Of a stretch of DNA of 64,000 nucleotides, positions 36,530-48,456 are shown piece after piece; position 1 is the first letter of the stretch, and the number at the start of each line of letters is the position of its first letter. The notes below the pieces were generated by a model. It was not told where the DNA came from, did not search any database, and saw only the letters and a program-made list of their open reading frames with translations. Made by a program: the position numbers and the translations under genes. The DNA is from Daedaleopsis sinensis. Lineage: Eukaryota > Basidiomycota > Agaricomycetes > Polyporales > Polyporaceae. The stretch is taken from NCBI GenBank assembly GCA_033807695.1, contig CM066302.1:1984001-2048000 (forward strand), read 5' to 3'.

Positions 36530-38825
36530 TCATGCAGCCTCCTGCAGTCGGCGGAGTCTTAACCACAGCTCAGCCTTCGTGCTCTCGACGCCGACGCTCG
36601 GATAAGTGATCCCAGACAGGTTCCACACGACCGGTATATCAGACAGTTCGAATGCGAAGTTGGCGATCAACTCCGACAAGACGACTTCTGGGAAGTTGCC
36701 AACAGGTTAGCGTTGCTAGAAGTGTCGACTATGGCTGGATCGTCAAGCACGTACTCATTTCTAGCTGAGAGAAGGCGAATCCTCTGCGGAAAGACAAGTC
36801 AGCTCCCCCGGTCCCAATCGTCACAGTCCACTGTGCAGTACTGACATGCAAGACCGTCAGCCGCCTAAGAATGTCATCCTGAACCCCAGGGATGCTGGCG
36901 TTCTCCAACGCGTCGGGGAGGGGCTTGAGCCACCTCTCAGGCTTCCACTCGTGTGCGTCGTCACCCCACAGCGCTCTGTTGGTGTTGCAGGCCATAATCG
37001 CGACGACGATGTTCGTGCCTCGAGAGACGACGAGGGCCCGCAGCTCAGTGCCGTCTGTGCCTCGGATGGGCTGCCCGAGCGGGAGTACTGCGTCGGTCAT
37101 AGTCCTGAACAGTGAACAACGGTGAGCTCCGGCCCTCGGAGGGGGTTTGAGACGCACGTACTCGCGGAATGTCTGGGGTGCGGGCGGGAATCTGACATTC
37201 TATACATGAGCAAGGCGGCGATGGAGTGTGTACGAGAGGGGGGACGTACAGCCGCAGCGTCTCGCGGCACACGGCGTCTCGATACGGCAGCGCATGCAGC
37301 TGCTCGTACCCGAGGTCGCCACGAGCTGTCGCGTCCAGGACCTCCTGACGGAGCCGCTCCTGCACATCGGGGTGCTGTGCGAGCAGATGGAGCGCACGCG
37401 ACATGGCATTCGAAGTCGTGTCCATTGCCGGAAACAGGATGGAGCTGCGAAGGGAATGCGTGTCAGCGAGAGATGTCTCCGTCGCAAGCACTTGTAAGTG
37501 CGATATACACTGACGACATCTGACCGATAAGTTGCTCGTCGCTCAGCCTGTCCTCGCTGGACGCTTTATTATTGGCCTGCACTAGGTAAGCGAAGGCATG
37601 TCAACTTCGACGTCGATCTGGCTGAGCGGCAGGATACAGACATAAGACGCTGATGATATCCTTGGTATCGGTCTCGTCCGCATCATCGACATCATTTTAA
37701 GCGTTGTAGATGGCTGCAGACCGCGTGTGCAGAGTGTCCGATATGTGGATCATGTTCTGGAGGCTGCGAAATGGCAGCCTCCATCTCCGGAGCCACGCGG
37801 GGCCGAGCCCGCCCACAAAAGGCGTTAACTGGCGCAAGAGCATCATCTCGGACGACGTCGCCTCTGGACTGCAGGCCGTTGAATCAGCGGTGCGCTAAGA
37901 AGGGTGTAATCCCGCAAGTACTAGTCCTCACGTAAAGCGCTTGACAGCGTCCACATATGCATCTGCGACATCTTCGGTGAGAGGATCGAAGGAGTACCCG
38001 ATCCCGGCCTCGCCGATAAGCTCGAGTGCTGTGCGGCCGATCCATCCGAGAACGTCCACGTCTTGCGACTTGTCTTCGATACGGGACGAGATTGCAGATA
38101 CAAGCTATTCCACGGGTGAGTCAAGAGACGGTACGCGAACCAAGCAAAGGTACCCTATGCGTGACGTGGTAGAATATGGGAACCAGTCCTCGGAGATGCC
38201 TGGAAGAGAACACTGAAGTGAGGATCTTCCGCTGCCTACGGTGGATATCGCCTAGCAAGAGGGACCAGGTGAATAGGCTGTGAGGAGGAGTGCTGCCGCG
38301 GCGTACCAGTAACGAAGAATAACCCTGGTCCTAGCATGATGCAATTGCTTCTATAGAACAGTTCTATTCAACCATACCGGCGGAGGATTCCAGCAACCTA
38401 CTGAGTGAACCATGAGGGCTCGTCGTATGTTTGATTGTCCCTAAGGATCTGTTGCAAGGCTAGCGGGTCAAAAACATATAGCCAGGGTTTCTGCCCTGCA
38501 TGTCAGCTGCTGCACAGTCCTTGGGAGCAGTGAAGGTTTGCCCACGCCAAATAGACCGCTGATTTTGACGACTGCCCCATACTTTTCGGCTAGATTAGCG
38601 TGGAAATTCCATCCCTGCGTGCTGAGTAGCTGGGGGAGGTGGCCTACAATATATTTGATTGTTCCGTCAGGGTGGTGATGGAGAACACGAACGAATAACT
38701 TACCGGTGAAGAACGACGGTGCTGGAGGTCCCGGGACGTTATCGAGCGGGGAAGCGGTCCAAGCCGCTCTGACAATTCTCCACAGTTAGCCACGATCCGC
38801 TCAATAGGACGATGTAGGACAGCAT
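36530..38825 (-). pseudogene. Cytochrome P450 (monooxygenase) pseudogene
   Basis: Nearly a whole microsomal P450 can be traced on the minus strand: N-terminal anchor (from 38825), proline hinge PGPPAPSFFTGHLPQLL, KYGAVVKISGLFG, the C-helix region DIHRRQRKILTSVFS, GEAGIGYSF, I helix PAMDTTSNAMSRALHLL, K helix RDAVCRETLRL (ExxR), the EWKPERWLKPLPD block, heme loop and the end VVLSELIANFAFELSDI. Four lesions are visible: an extra base near 38786 in the anchor, TAA at 37699-37697, a missing base near 36870, and TGA at 36859-36857 inside the heme motif FLGG-x-RSC. The family is like the agaricomycete CYP5144/CYP5150 groups (tentative). It would have oxidised small lipophilic substrates at the ER; now presumably inactive. 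Confidence 0.85.
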
Positions 38826-39714
38826 AGCAGTATAACTTGCAGGGGTTCACGGGAGAACGTAGACTGCTCGCAGGGGAAGCGGACAGGTTCGTTGATGATG
38901 CTACAGTCAAGCTAGTAAGACGACCGCAGGTCGCAGAGGGAGAGGACTCGTCTCGGGGGTCGCAGGTCGACTTGTTGCTGATCGGAAGCATTAGTATTCC
39001 CGGGAAGGGTTCGAGGCCGGTCGAGTGGCTGCTGAAAAGGATATCCCGAGCAGCAGCGTTGGCGACAGCAGGCGACAGCCTACACTCTGACCATGTCTAG
39101 CCGAAATAGTATATCGTGAAAGACATACCCGGACAGACCCGGACCGAGGGAAAAAGTTGGCCGGCGCTCCCGCATGGTGACTGTGCGCTTGCGCATCTGA
39201 ACATGATCGACTGGTAGTACTTACCAGGTCCCACAGACTGCAGATCAATACCAAACACCCAGAACAGTTGCCGCATATGTAGTGCTTAGCTGCGGGAACT
39301 ATAGGGCAAGACCAGGCAAGACCGTGACGATGATGATGGTCGACTCGGAGATCCTGATCAAGCCGCTCGGAACGCTTACACTGCACCCTTGCCATAGCCT
39401 ACTGAGGACTCGCCAGCGTTCTCCTCCGCCTGCTTCTGACGTTCACCTTCCTGGACTACTTAAGTGGTCGGCGCATTTTTTGGCTCCGCTAGACACATAC
39501 GTACACTCGTGGTGTGTAGTAAGTAGAGGAATATGCGCGGAAGAAATTGTACTAGCAAAAGATGCTGAAACGGAGCTCGAGGGGGACCAACAATTGCAAC
39601 TCCCGTTGGCACCGTTGCACATACTGACGTAGCCAACACAGACAAGATGAGCAGCCCACATCTTGTGGAGCCGCAACATGCATAGTTACTGGCACCTATA
39701 TAACTGGCCCAGTA
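38826..39714. other. Intergenic, nothing recognised
   Basis: Between the P450 5' end and the 3' end of RRP9. Short open frames only, none with family motifs. Confidence 0.5.
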
Positions 39715-41740
39715 TCATGTCCGAGGGTGTAGCGCGAATACAACTGCGCCGTTCAGGTATCCCTCGCCCTTCTGGTGGATCCACCGCCCCGCCCGCATCT
39801 CCTGCCCAACACCCGCTACGAGCAGCACGGGGGAAACTGCCAGCTTAGCTTGCTTCCCGTTCGGCTGCGCGGACCGTGGTGCCTCATCTGAGTCGGAGAC
39901 GCGCACCGCCCACGAAGCAGCTGCGAAGTACTCCTTTGGCGGGCTCACGAACTGCAACGAGTTGACGACACCGGGCGCAGATAGCGTCCCGACAAGGGAG
40001 AAGGACTTCAGCTTTGCGTCGACTTTCCATATCCGGACCTCGCCGTCCCATGAGCCTGCTGGATGTCAGAAGAGCTCTCTAAGAATAGCCGGCGCGGAGA
40101 TAACACACCAGAAGCAAAGAGGTCTGAGTAGCGCAGACTGCCCAGAGCGGTGATCCAACGTGGTTTTCGGACGGTCTCGATGTTGTGCACCTCGACCTGT
40201 GAGAGGTCGATGCCATGCGCTAGCGCCTGCGTGAATATGGCCTTTTTTCTTTGCGTCGACCAGAGGCTGATGGAGCTGGGCATGGACGCGTTAGTCCTAC
40301 TGTTGTCGCGGACGCAGCGAGAACTGCACGGACCCACTATCTCCACCACTGACGAAAGTCGTTTCGTCAATCATCGCGACGCACTCGATGCTTCCCTCCA
40401 TGAACTTCTCAGACTTCGCCCCGGCCTTCCCGCCCTTCGGTCTAGCACCCGCATCGTCTTCGTCCATACCTTCGAGGTCGTCATACCACCGGCTACCCCC
40501 GCCACCTCGAAAGACCAACTGCGTTTCCTCGGGAACCTTCCAGTACCGCACGGTCTTGTCCCGTCCGCCCGCGCTTATTGCGGTCTCCCCTCGTAGAGCG
40601 TCAATCGAGAGCACCGGAGCTTGGTGGCCAAAAAGCGTCTCGATGTATCCCATCGTCGACAGATCAAACAGTTTCAGGGTACGGTCATAGGAACCGGAGT
40701 ACAACTGTGTAGGCGTTTGTATGGAAGGCTGGGCTGTCCGAAACGCCAGTGCCTACCGAAGTGCGGTGAGTCGGACCGACGGCCTCATGGACAATGGATA
40801 ACACACTCACCGAGATGCAGTCACGATGACCGCCGAACCCCTTCACCCACTCGTTCTTCTCGACGTCCCAAACGCCCACCCTGCGGTCCTTCCCGCCGCT
40901 CGCGAGGTATTTCCCGTCTGGACTGACTGCGAGCGCCCAGACTTCGTCCGTATGCCCTTGGAGCTCTCCCGGGTTGCGCGACATGCCTTTGCCCTTGCCT
41001 TTGTCTAGGCGGCATTTGTGGAAGGTGTGTACTTGTTTACCAGAGTGAAGGTCCCACTTAACGATTGAGCCTTCCTTCCCGGATGTGTAGAGCCAGCGTG
41101 CGTCAGAAGACGCAACGGCAGCCGTAACGGAGAAGCGATGTGCGCGTTTTGTGCGTATTGAGGGTGGTTTGGAGAGGTCAAACTACGGATAATGGTATGA
41201 AAGCCTGCATGGAGCAGACCATGAGGAGGACGCACGCTGTCGGCCACAAAGAGGTGCATCTTCCCCGAGTGCTCCATTACATCCTGTTTTAGTCGGGCAG
41301 AGATGAGCTCGCGGTCGATCTCTGCCGCGTCAAATTCCCCATCCGCTGCACCGTTCGTGAGTACATGAGCGTTACGAGATTGAACGTACAAACGCACCTA
41401 ATGACAGCCCTTGCTTCACATTATCCAGGTAAAGCTTCGCAAGCCGAAGCCGCTTCTGTGCGGGGGTCTCGTCCTCATCCTCCTCTCCGCTCTCATATGC
41501 GTCTGGATCAACATCTGGTGCGCGCAGATCCATCTCGTCGATACCCTCCTGGTCATCATCGCGTGTTTCGTCTGAGAGCTCCTCATCCGCGGGAGCTCTC
41601 TTCTTCTTTGTCGTGGTGTCCGACTGTCGCCCCTTCCAGTTCACTCCGCGCGCGGGCTTCTTTGTTGAAGGACCTGCATCTCTTGAGGTCGTCCGTTTTC
41701 TCTTCTTGTTCTTGTTTGACACGAAGAATGAGTCTGGCAT
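39715..41740 (-). CDS. RRP9: U3 snoRNP-associated WD40 protein (RRP9/U3-55K)
   Basis: Six exons (41740-41398, 41345-41236, 41182-40811, 40752-40334, 40275-40109, 40055-39715) join in phase to 583 residues. The N-terminus is Lys-rich and then acidic (nuclear localisation likely). The family block RLRLAKLYLDNVK ... AAEIDRELISARLKQDVMEH then SGKMHLFVADSF is diagnostic. WD40 repeats follow: WLYTSGKEGSIVKWDLHSG, LQGHTDEVWALAVSPDGKYL then ASGGKDRRVGVWD, YSGSYDRTLKLFDL, ISAGGRDKTVRYWKV, FVSGGDSGSISLW, SGSWDGEVRIWKVD. RRP9 binds the box B/C motif of U3 snoRNA and is needed for 18S pre-rRNA processing in the nucleolus. The run FTQALAHG matches the family. Start placed at the first Met of the basic N-terminus. 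Confidence 0.94.
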
Positions 41741-43417
41741 GGTGCAATGAGGGATGGAGTAGAACTCGAGGCAAGCAGAGTGCGCAGGTGAAGCGCGATG
41801 CAGAACTTTTTAGCGCCAAGACTCTGTAAATGGCAGTCCTGCACGTGGCAACCTAGCGCCCGAAAATGCGGCCCGGGCACCGGACCAGCGTCATGATAGC
41901 TGTAGTAGTACGCCCTTATACGACTCACCATGTACCGCTAGCCAGTGTTAGCGAACGTTTAAACTTCACAGCGGATGGGATGTTCAAGGTTCTGAGACGT
42001 GCCTTACAACATGCGCACCTCCGGAGAAACCAGAACGCCCTAGCACACTGCTGCCTAGGATGACGACATTTCCTTCAAGAGCTTCCCAACTACTATCCAG
42101 CTGGTTGCCCATTGGCATATGGACAGCCTCAAGCTCTTGCGATCTGCCTCTGCCGCATGCGGCTGCGCTTTGTACCAATGATATCACTCTTTGCTTGACG
42201 TCAGCGAGGTTGCATCGGTGCGCGCTTTTGTAACGGAGCAATCGCGCCTAGTCCATTGATATTTTAGATACGGCGAGTTCCTTAGTCGGGCTCTCTTGAG
42301 CTTCCGTCAATACATTCCCCGGATATGCACAGGTATCTTTGGAGTAGTGTGCCTCCAGAACCAGAACCATCACTGTTGTGTTCTCCCGATGGCCTCTCCG
42401 GGCTCCGAGCGGTCTTCTATGAGCACGATCCGATCCCCGTTGCGCCGTCACTTCATAGAGGGCTCTTCCAAAGCGGAAGAAAGCGCAGCTTGTCTTCTCG
42501 TCCGATGTCCATGGGATCAGCTGGCAGCGGAGCTTCGGTTCTCCGAGCCTGAAGATGGACCACTGTGTCTTGCGTCCGCTGCGAAGCAGGTGCTGGTAGG
42601 ATGCTGAATGGAGGCAGACATTCACCGCCCGAACATCTATCTGTGGCAACTTCGGAGCTCTTGGGCCCACGTATTATCGCGAGGAAGATGCAGTGTAATG
42701 CCACCAACCTCGTGGCCCCCCTCCGCAGCCTGTCAGAACGGTGCGGGAGGTGCTGTTGGAAGCGGGTCAGTGCTTCTCCGATAGGTCCGGATGCCACTAG
42801 ACCTGCTCGACGGGTGCAGCGGGAACGACCATCCGCTCGGTGAGCTATAGCACAAAGAGCTCTGCGTCTCCACGCGGCTCCCTCGCCGTAGCCGAAGCAG
42901 CGGGTGGGTGAAAGGAAGTCGGGAAACCTGTGATAATTCCCTCCCTCACGTACGGTTGTCGGAACTGGGGAGATGATACCAGATATCGACGACAGGTGGC
43001 GAGATCTCACGTAAGTACAGGTTCTGATATTTGTGGGCATGTTCCGGCAATGACTCTGATACACGCCTCGCCCGGGAAGAGCGTGAATATCGCTACTCGC
43101 GAACTTAGCTAGAACGTGACGCGTGACGGTGTCACCCGGTCCGAATGCGATGCGTTTGGATGTGTTTGGACGGTGTGGCGTTGCGGGGACGATATATACC
43201 AGAGAGCACATCGACGCACTCTTCTAATCTTTCTTTTTCCCCCTTTTACTTCTCTGCCCATGTCCGCCACACAGCAGCTTTCGTACGCCGCGCTCTCCAT
43301 ATACCAATAACGCACGCTCAGCGTCGCGGGCGTCCGAAGCGTCCGGGGCGTTTCCTCCTCACACACACATCTATTCAACTCCCCAGTCCACGTCTACCAC
43401 CCGGGTCTAGGACCGCT
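41741..43417. other. Divergent promoter region, no supported gene
   Basis: RRP9 and the copper-fist gene diverge from here. Between 42270 and 43110 both strands have medium-length open frames, but none matches a family I know and no splice chain links them. A TATA-like word (gatatatacc) lies near 43190 and a pyrimidine-rich leader precedes the copper-fist start. Confidence 0.45.
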
Positions 43418-45435
43418 ATGGTGGGTGCTGATGCTGCCTCGCTCAGAGGCCAGTGTCATTAAGCATACCCGCATTCTCCCCAGGTCTACGTCGGTGACAA
43501 GAAATACGCCTGGTATGAGCGCGTGATCTCATTATACACAACGTCATGGCCGTGCTAACCGCGTTGATTGATGTTAGCGAAACCTGCATAAAAGGCCACC
43601 GCTCATCATCTTGCAAGCATACGGATCGTCCTCTATTCGAAATCAAGAAGAAAGGCCGTCCTGTCACGCAATGCGAACACTGCAGGGAGCTCAGAAAGAC
43701 TCGTCAAATCCACGTCAAGTGCGTTTGTGAAAACAAGGAGAGCGGCGAACTCGGTCTGCCGTCTTCAAGCAAAGGTGTGTTAATGCATCTTTGGAAACTA
43801 TCCTCGGTGTAGTCTGACCTTTAAGGCCGTTCCGGGTCTTTGCTTCTCAGGAGGAACAAAGCTACCGACTCGCGCCGCGTTTCCCGGCGGTCTGCCCGAA
43901 GAGCTGCTGGATGCGTCGGTTGCGTTTCACCCATTTTCGGAAGGCTCCGATTCAGATCACAGCAGTGAGTAGCTGCTTCCAATCCTTAATTTTTGTGTCT
44001 CACGTTCAGACGTACAGGCCGTGAATGCTCCTGCAAAGACAGCGCGACGTGTACATGCTGGACGCCTCGGACCCGGGCCAAACAACCCGCAAAGGCTTCG
44101 GGACGACGGGCATCAGAGACACAGCGCACGCTTGCTCCTGCAGATGATCCCATCTCCCAGCCCGCTGCTTTAGTTGTTCATGCGCATTCCGGCGGTAATC
44201 GTCCGGTACTGCCCAAACCTCCAGTCGAACGACCCGGGTCGCCGTCCAGGACATCCCACGACCTCTCGTCTACCCAGAGCAATCGCCTTCCTACTCACGG
44301 CCAATCGTTCTACAGTCCGTACAGCCGCGCGTACGACTATGCTCACGGCCCTGGGTATTCGAATGTCAACGACAACTCCCCCCTCAACCTGCAGAATATC
44401 CTGAACAATGACCATAATTCCGGCACCCCGTTCGATGCTTGGCCCCTTGCTAGCGACAGTGGCTACTCCTTGTCGCAGGGCTCGCCTTCAGTTTGCGGTT
44501 GCGGTCCTTCTTGCGCGTGCCCCGGGTGTGTCGAGCACCGTGGTCCGAGCGCAGATCCTTCCGCCGCATGTACGAACCCCAACTCATGTGCCGCATGCCT
44601 GGACTGCAACATCAATGCTCTCACCGCTCTCGCGGAGAATAGTCGCGCCGTCTACGATCCCTCCCAGATACAAAACATTGACGATTGGCTCCGCCAAGTA
44701 TCATCCATGCCCGACCTTCCAACCCCCTCCAGCATGCAAGCCCCCATTTTCCCTCCGCATGTCAGCCAGAGTCAACCCGAGCTCCGTTATGACCCCTCGA
44801 TGACGCAAGGCTACGGCGCGTGGAACGACCCGCAGGGCAACCAGATGCCTCCGCAGTACTCGCTCAACATTCCCGACTGTTGTGGCGGTCGGTGCAGTTG
44901 TCCTAATGGTCTCTGCCGATGTCTTGCAGACTGTTGTGGCTGCTGCCAAGGATGTCAATGTAGCAGCTGCCGTCACGATGGCGGGTCCGGGCGAACTCTA
45001 ACGTTCGCGACCTCCGGCGAGAGGGCTTCCTCAGCCTGTTGCGGCGGTGCCAGGCCCCGCACGGATGGCCCTTCCAGTGGCTCCATCGCTGGTGCTAGCC
45101 ATAGACCCCGCATCACCACCTCGCCTCCCGGCTCGTCTACCGCCTGGCTTACTCCTTCCCTCACTGTCCCACGGGACTCTCTCAGTCGGGCATCTTCGTC
45201 CTCCTCGAAGTCTTCTCCCCAGCCCTCCGCCTCCTCTTCTTCTCCGGCACCGTTCGGGGACTTCGGCGATATGGGTCCGCGCGCCAGTCCCATGGACCCA
45301 GCCGTAGGCTCCTGCTGCGCGTCGATGGGCAATCTGTCGACGAACCCTTCCGGCGCGTCGTCGAGCTCACATCGCCGTGGCTCGGACCACAACGAATATC
45401 GGACTGAAAGTTCCAAACACGCCCGTCAATTCTGA
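43418..45435 (+). CDS. Copper-fist transcription factor (Cuf1/Mac1/Ace1 type)
   Basis: Five coding exons (43418-43420, 43484-43512, 43578-43774, 43851-43964, 44018-45435) give 586 residues; the first carries only the ATG. The N-terminal copper-fist zinc finger is near canonical: MVYVGDKKYACETCIKGHRS, then SSCKHTDRPLFEIKKKGRPV, then TQCEHCRELRKTRQIHVKC. Downstream are Cys-rich groups likely to bind Cu(I): CSCKDSATCTCW, CGCGPSCACPGC, CAACLDC and a dense run CCGGRCSCPNGLCRCLADCC. The KKGRP minor-groove motif supports DNA binding. Such factors either activate copper uptake genes when copper is low (Mac1/Cuf1) or metallothionein genes when it is high (Ace1); which applies here cannot be told. Ser/Pro-rich C-terminal third, probably an activation region. 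Confidence 0.94.
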
Positions 45436-45902
45436 GTACACTCGCGTGCATTGAGCGACGTTTTTGTTCTTGTTAAAAGTGTACTTTTACTCATCATGTA
45501 GACGCGGCCGTGATCTGCGCTTCTCATGAACCCCGATGCTCGGCCCCTTCTATATAAAACTTCGACAACCTTCTCGTGTTACTCATGTAACCACACACGC
45601 GGCCAGGCTTTCGTACAGATAGATGCGAATGCGCTCGATGTGTTTCTTCTCCCGTTAGCGATTGGTTGCAATGCAGATGATATAAACGTTGATAGGTTAT
45701 GTACTTACGTGCTGACATCACTTCGCTGGTCTTGTTCCCGGATATGTCCGACCTCACAGTATAGCCCAAATAAACTGCGCTCCATGGGAGTCTCTGTTTT
45801 GCGGGTAACGGGCAGTGAATGCTATTGAGACTTGAGTACAGTGCGTGCAACACGAACGCAAGCAGACCGATTCATCCATCCATCTGCAAGCATGCCCGGC
45901 GC

Positions 45903-47538
45903 TCACAGCCCGCCGTACTTTTCGACAAACTTCCTGTGGAAGTCCTCGAGCGCGCTCACGTACTCCTCCACGCCCGGGCAGAGACACGTGAGGCGGTAGT
46001 GGTGCTCGCCGTCCTTCTGGCCGAAGCCGGAGCCGGGCACGACGCAGATCCCCGTCGCGTCGAGGAGCTCGAGCGCGTAGAGCGTGTCCGGGCTCCTGCC
46101 CTGCCTGCGCGCCTCCTCGACGGCGCGGTCCGGGAGCTCGAGCTTCGGGTACAGGTAGAGCGCGCCGGGCGAGTCGACGCAGGACACCCCCGGGAGCGCG
46201 TTCAGACGCTCCGCCATGAGCTGCGTGCGGTGGCGCAGCGCGGCGTGGATCGTCTCCGTCTCGGACTTCCAGAGCGCGTGCGAGGGCTGGTCGGGGCGCG
46301 GCGGGCGCACGAGGCAGTCGACGCCGATCTGGCCCGAGAGCGGCGGGCAGAGCGTGACGGAGGCCATCTTGTAGAGCAGCGCGCGGACTTCGTCGGACAC
46401 GTTCGTGCACTCGAAGTAGCCGCCGCGCCGCCCGCACTCGCCCTTGACGCCCTTGGAGATCGAATGGAAGGAGAAGAGGGCGACGGGCGAGGCGAGCTCG
46501 CGCACGACCTGCTTGAACGAGTGGAACGGGTGCGTGTCCGGCCGGTGCAGGTTCGCCTGGTAGACCTCGTCCGCGAGCAGGACGAGCGAGTGCTCCTCGC
46601 AGAGCCGCACGACCGCCTCCATCGTCTTCTTGTCGAGGATCGCGCCCGTGGGGTTTCCCGGGTTGATCACGACGAGCGCGCGGGGCACGACGCCGTCGTT
46701 CGCCGCCCTCGCGAGCGCCGCCTTGATCTCGTCCAGCGACGTCGACCAGCCCTCGGACTCGGAGAGGTGGTACGGGAGCGGGACGCCGGAGTACTGCGCG
46801 AGGGTCGCGGTGTACAGGGGGTACTGGGGGATGGGGATGAGCACGCCGGTGACGTTAGGGGTGATGAGGACGTTCAGGATCAGCGACACGCCTGCGGACG
46901 CGCCCGCGGTCAGGAAGATGTCTTCGGGGTCGCTTGGGAACCCGTCGCGGTCTGGGGGAGCGCGTGGCGCGCCGGGTCAGCGACATGGAGAAAAGGAGAG
47001 CGGGGTGCGCACCTTGGATGAACTTTGCGACGTTTTTGCGAATGTACGGCACGCCTTTACTGTGCGAGTACGCGCCGATCGACCCGATTTCCTCCTGCAG
47101 CTCCTTCGCACGGTCCAGCACATCTTGCGGCCACTTCCCCTTCACGATCTCTGCGAGGGGCGGGTACTCCATGAGTGCAGCGATCTGCACTGGGATTCAA
47201 CGCCCCGCGCATGACTCAGTGAACGATCAAGGGCACACCTGACGTGTCCAGGTGAGAGCAGGCTGGTCAAGCCCTTTTTGCTGGGGGTTCCCGATGTTGG
47301 AGGAGATGACCTTCTTGAAGGGGAGGCCATGCTGGTCTGTCTGCAGCTTCTCGCGGAGCTCTTCGGCTTTGATTGCAAGCTCGCCGCGCACGGCGTACTG
47401 GACGTTGAGGATGGCGGGGTTGAGCTGGTCGACGGTGAGGGGACGCATGGTGGTCGGTGTCGAAGAGAAAGAGGAGGTCTGGGTCCTGGTCAGGCGGGAG
47501 AGGGAGTTATGTACACGGCGAGAGGCAAGGCTGATCAT
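45903..47538 (-). CDS. Alanine aminotransferase
   Basis: Exons 47538-47239, 47184-47013 and 46951-45903 join in phase to 506 residues. It is a class I/II PLP enzyme converting alanine and 2-oxoglutarate to pyruvate and glutamate. Family marks: LNPAILNVQYAVRGELAIKA, SNIGNPQQKGL, GAYSHSKGVPYIRKNVAKFI, FLTAGASAGV, VVINPGNPTGA, LLADEVYQ, and the PLP-lysine block SFHSISKGVKGECGRRGGY. The C-terminus has PGSGFGQKDGEHHYRLTCL. The first 30 residues are Arg/Ser-rich without acidic residues and look like a mitochondrial presequence; an internal Met before RPLTVDQ would give a cytosolic form. No defects seen. The coding sequence is highly GC-rich. Confidence 0.95.
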
Positions 47539-48229
47539 GGGAGGCTAGCTGACAATTGCGCAGGCTGTGGGCTCCTGATGATGGTCGAGATAGTTATCGG
47601 TGGGTATCTCCCTCCCTTGATCAAAGTCGCGGCCAGGACTGTCCCAGAGAGGTGCTGGCAGCGAGAAGAGGGCGTACACGTCGACCATCGCGAGCAAACC
47701 CGCATAAGTACGCGACTCTCGACCTCAGATCTCGATCGGCGCTCGCAAATAAGGCGGCCTAACGCGGCCCGGGCGTCCGACGCTCACTTCTGCCCGCCGA
47801 GCACTGCCGAGCACGCTCGATCTACCGCAGGCGTAACAGCTCGGTAACTGTAATAGCTGCGCAGGTGCTACTCAGCGACTGGAGAAAGTTCGGATGTCCT
47901 GAGTGTGTATTGAGCTATAGGGAACATGTAGAACAGAAGCGACCCTCAGTCTTCCATCGCTTCTGCCATTAACTCCACGGCGAAGTCGGATTTATTGACC
48001 ACAGGCCGGTGGTTTTCCCCTTCTGGAAGATACACAGGTTGATCCATGCTCCAGCCTGGCAGCATCTCGAGGAATCCATATGACTCTGAGTGAAAAGTGT
48101 GAAAAGGGTGTGTGCAGTGGGTTGTAAGACGTTGGATTACAGCTGTTCTCGAAAGTATTGCGGGTACGGGTGCGTCGTTGCTGTATAGCATTGTTGGCTC
48201 GACCGATAGCAGTTCCCCTTAAGTTGAAG
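47539..48229. other. Intergenic with no recognised gene
   Basis: Upstream flank of the alanine aminotransferase. No coding signature. It runs directly into the Hikeshi exon relic at 48230. Confidence 0.5.
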
Positions 48230-48299
48230 TGCCCTTCTTTGAAGGCTTTGGCTTGACCGTGCATTTCTACTGGCCGGGGAATGGCTTCCAGCTACTCAG
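48230..48299 (+). pseudogene. Hikeshi exon 2 relic
   Basis: On the plus strand, a splice-acceptor-like ttgaag is followed by a 70-nt stretch aligning with Hikeshi exon 2 of both intact copies, reading [18 protein letters not shown]. It even keeps the GAAG acceptor form seen in copy 2. Exons 1 and 3 are not found nearby, so it is an isolated fragment that diverged well before the two intact copies. Confidence 0.75.
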
Positions 48300-48351
48300 T
48301 TGATCATGGCGCATGGTTAAGCTGACGGGTGTCTTTGATTTTACACTGCAG

Positions 48352-48456
48352 CATGGCCTGGGGCACTGCACATTTCGTCCGGTAGTGGTCCTGCGGGAAG
48401 CTCCTTTGCTGTTCCAGCTGAGAAGCGGCCCCGCCTGCGTACGTTCCGTGACTCTG
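48352..48456 (+). pseudogene. Diverged exon of the 9.2-10.1 kb hypothetical family
   Basis: After an acceptor (actgcag), the sequence matches exon 2 of the 9211-10075 gene closely for about 35 nt (WPGALHISSG against WPGALHTSSG) and then diverges, with a possible RTFRD matching VTYKD. No upstream exon is found. Relative to the right protease copy it lies in the mirror-image position to that gene's place beside the left copy. Confidence 0.55.

Noticed and set aside
42250..43211. Medium-length frames on both strands between RRP9 and the copper-fist gene
   Set aside because: No recognised domain and no in-phase splice chain; kept only as unassigned intergenic sequence.
45754..47021. Very long open frame on the plus strand opposite the alanine aminotransferase
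   Set aside because: It is an antisense shadow of a GC-rich gene; its protein is Arg/Glu/Leu-biased without motifs.
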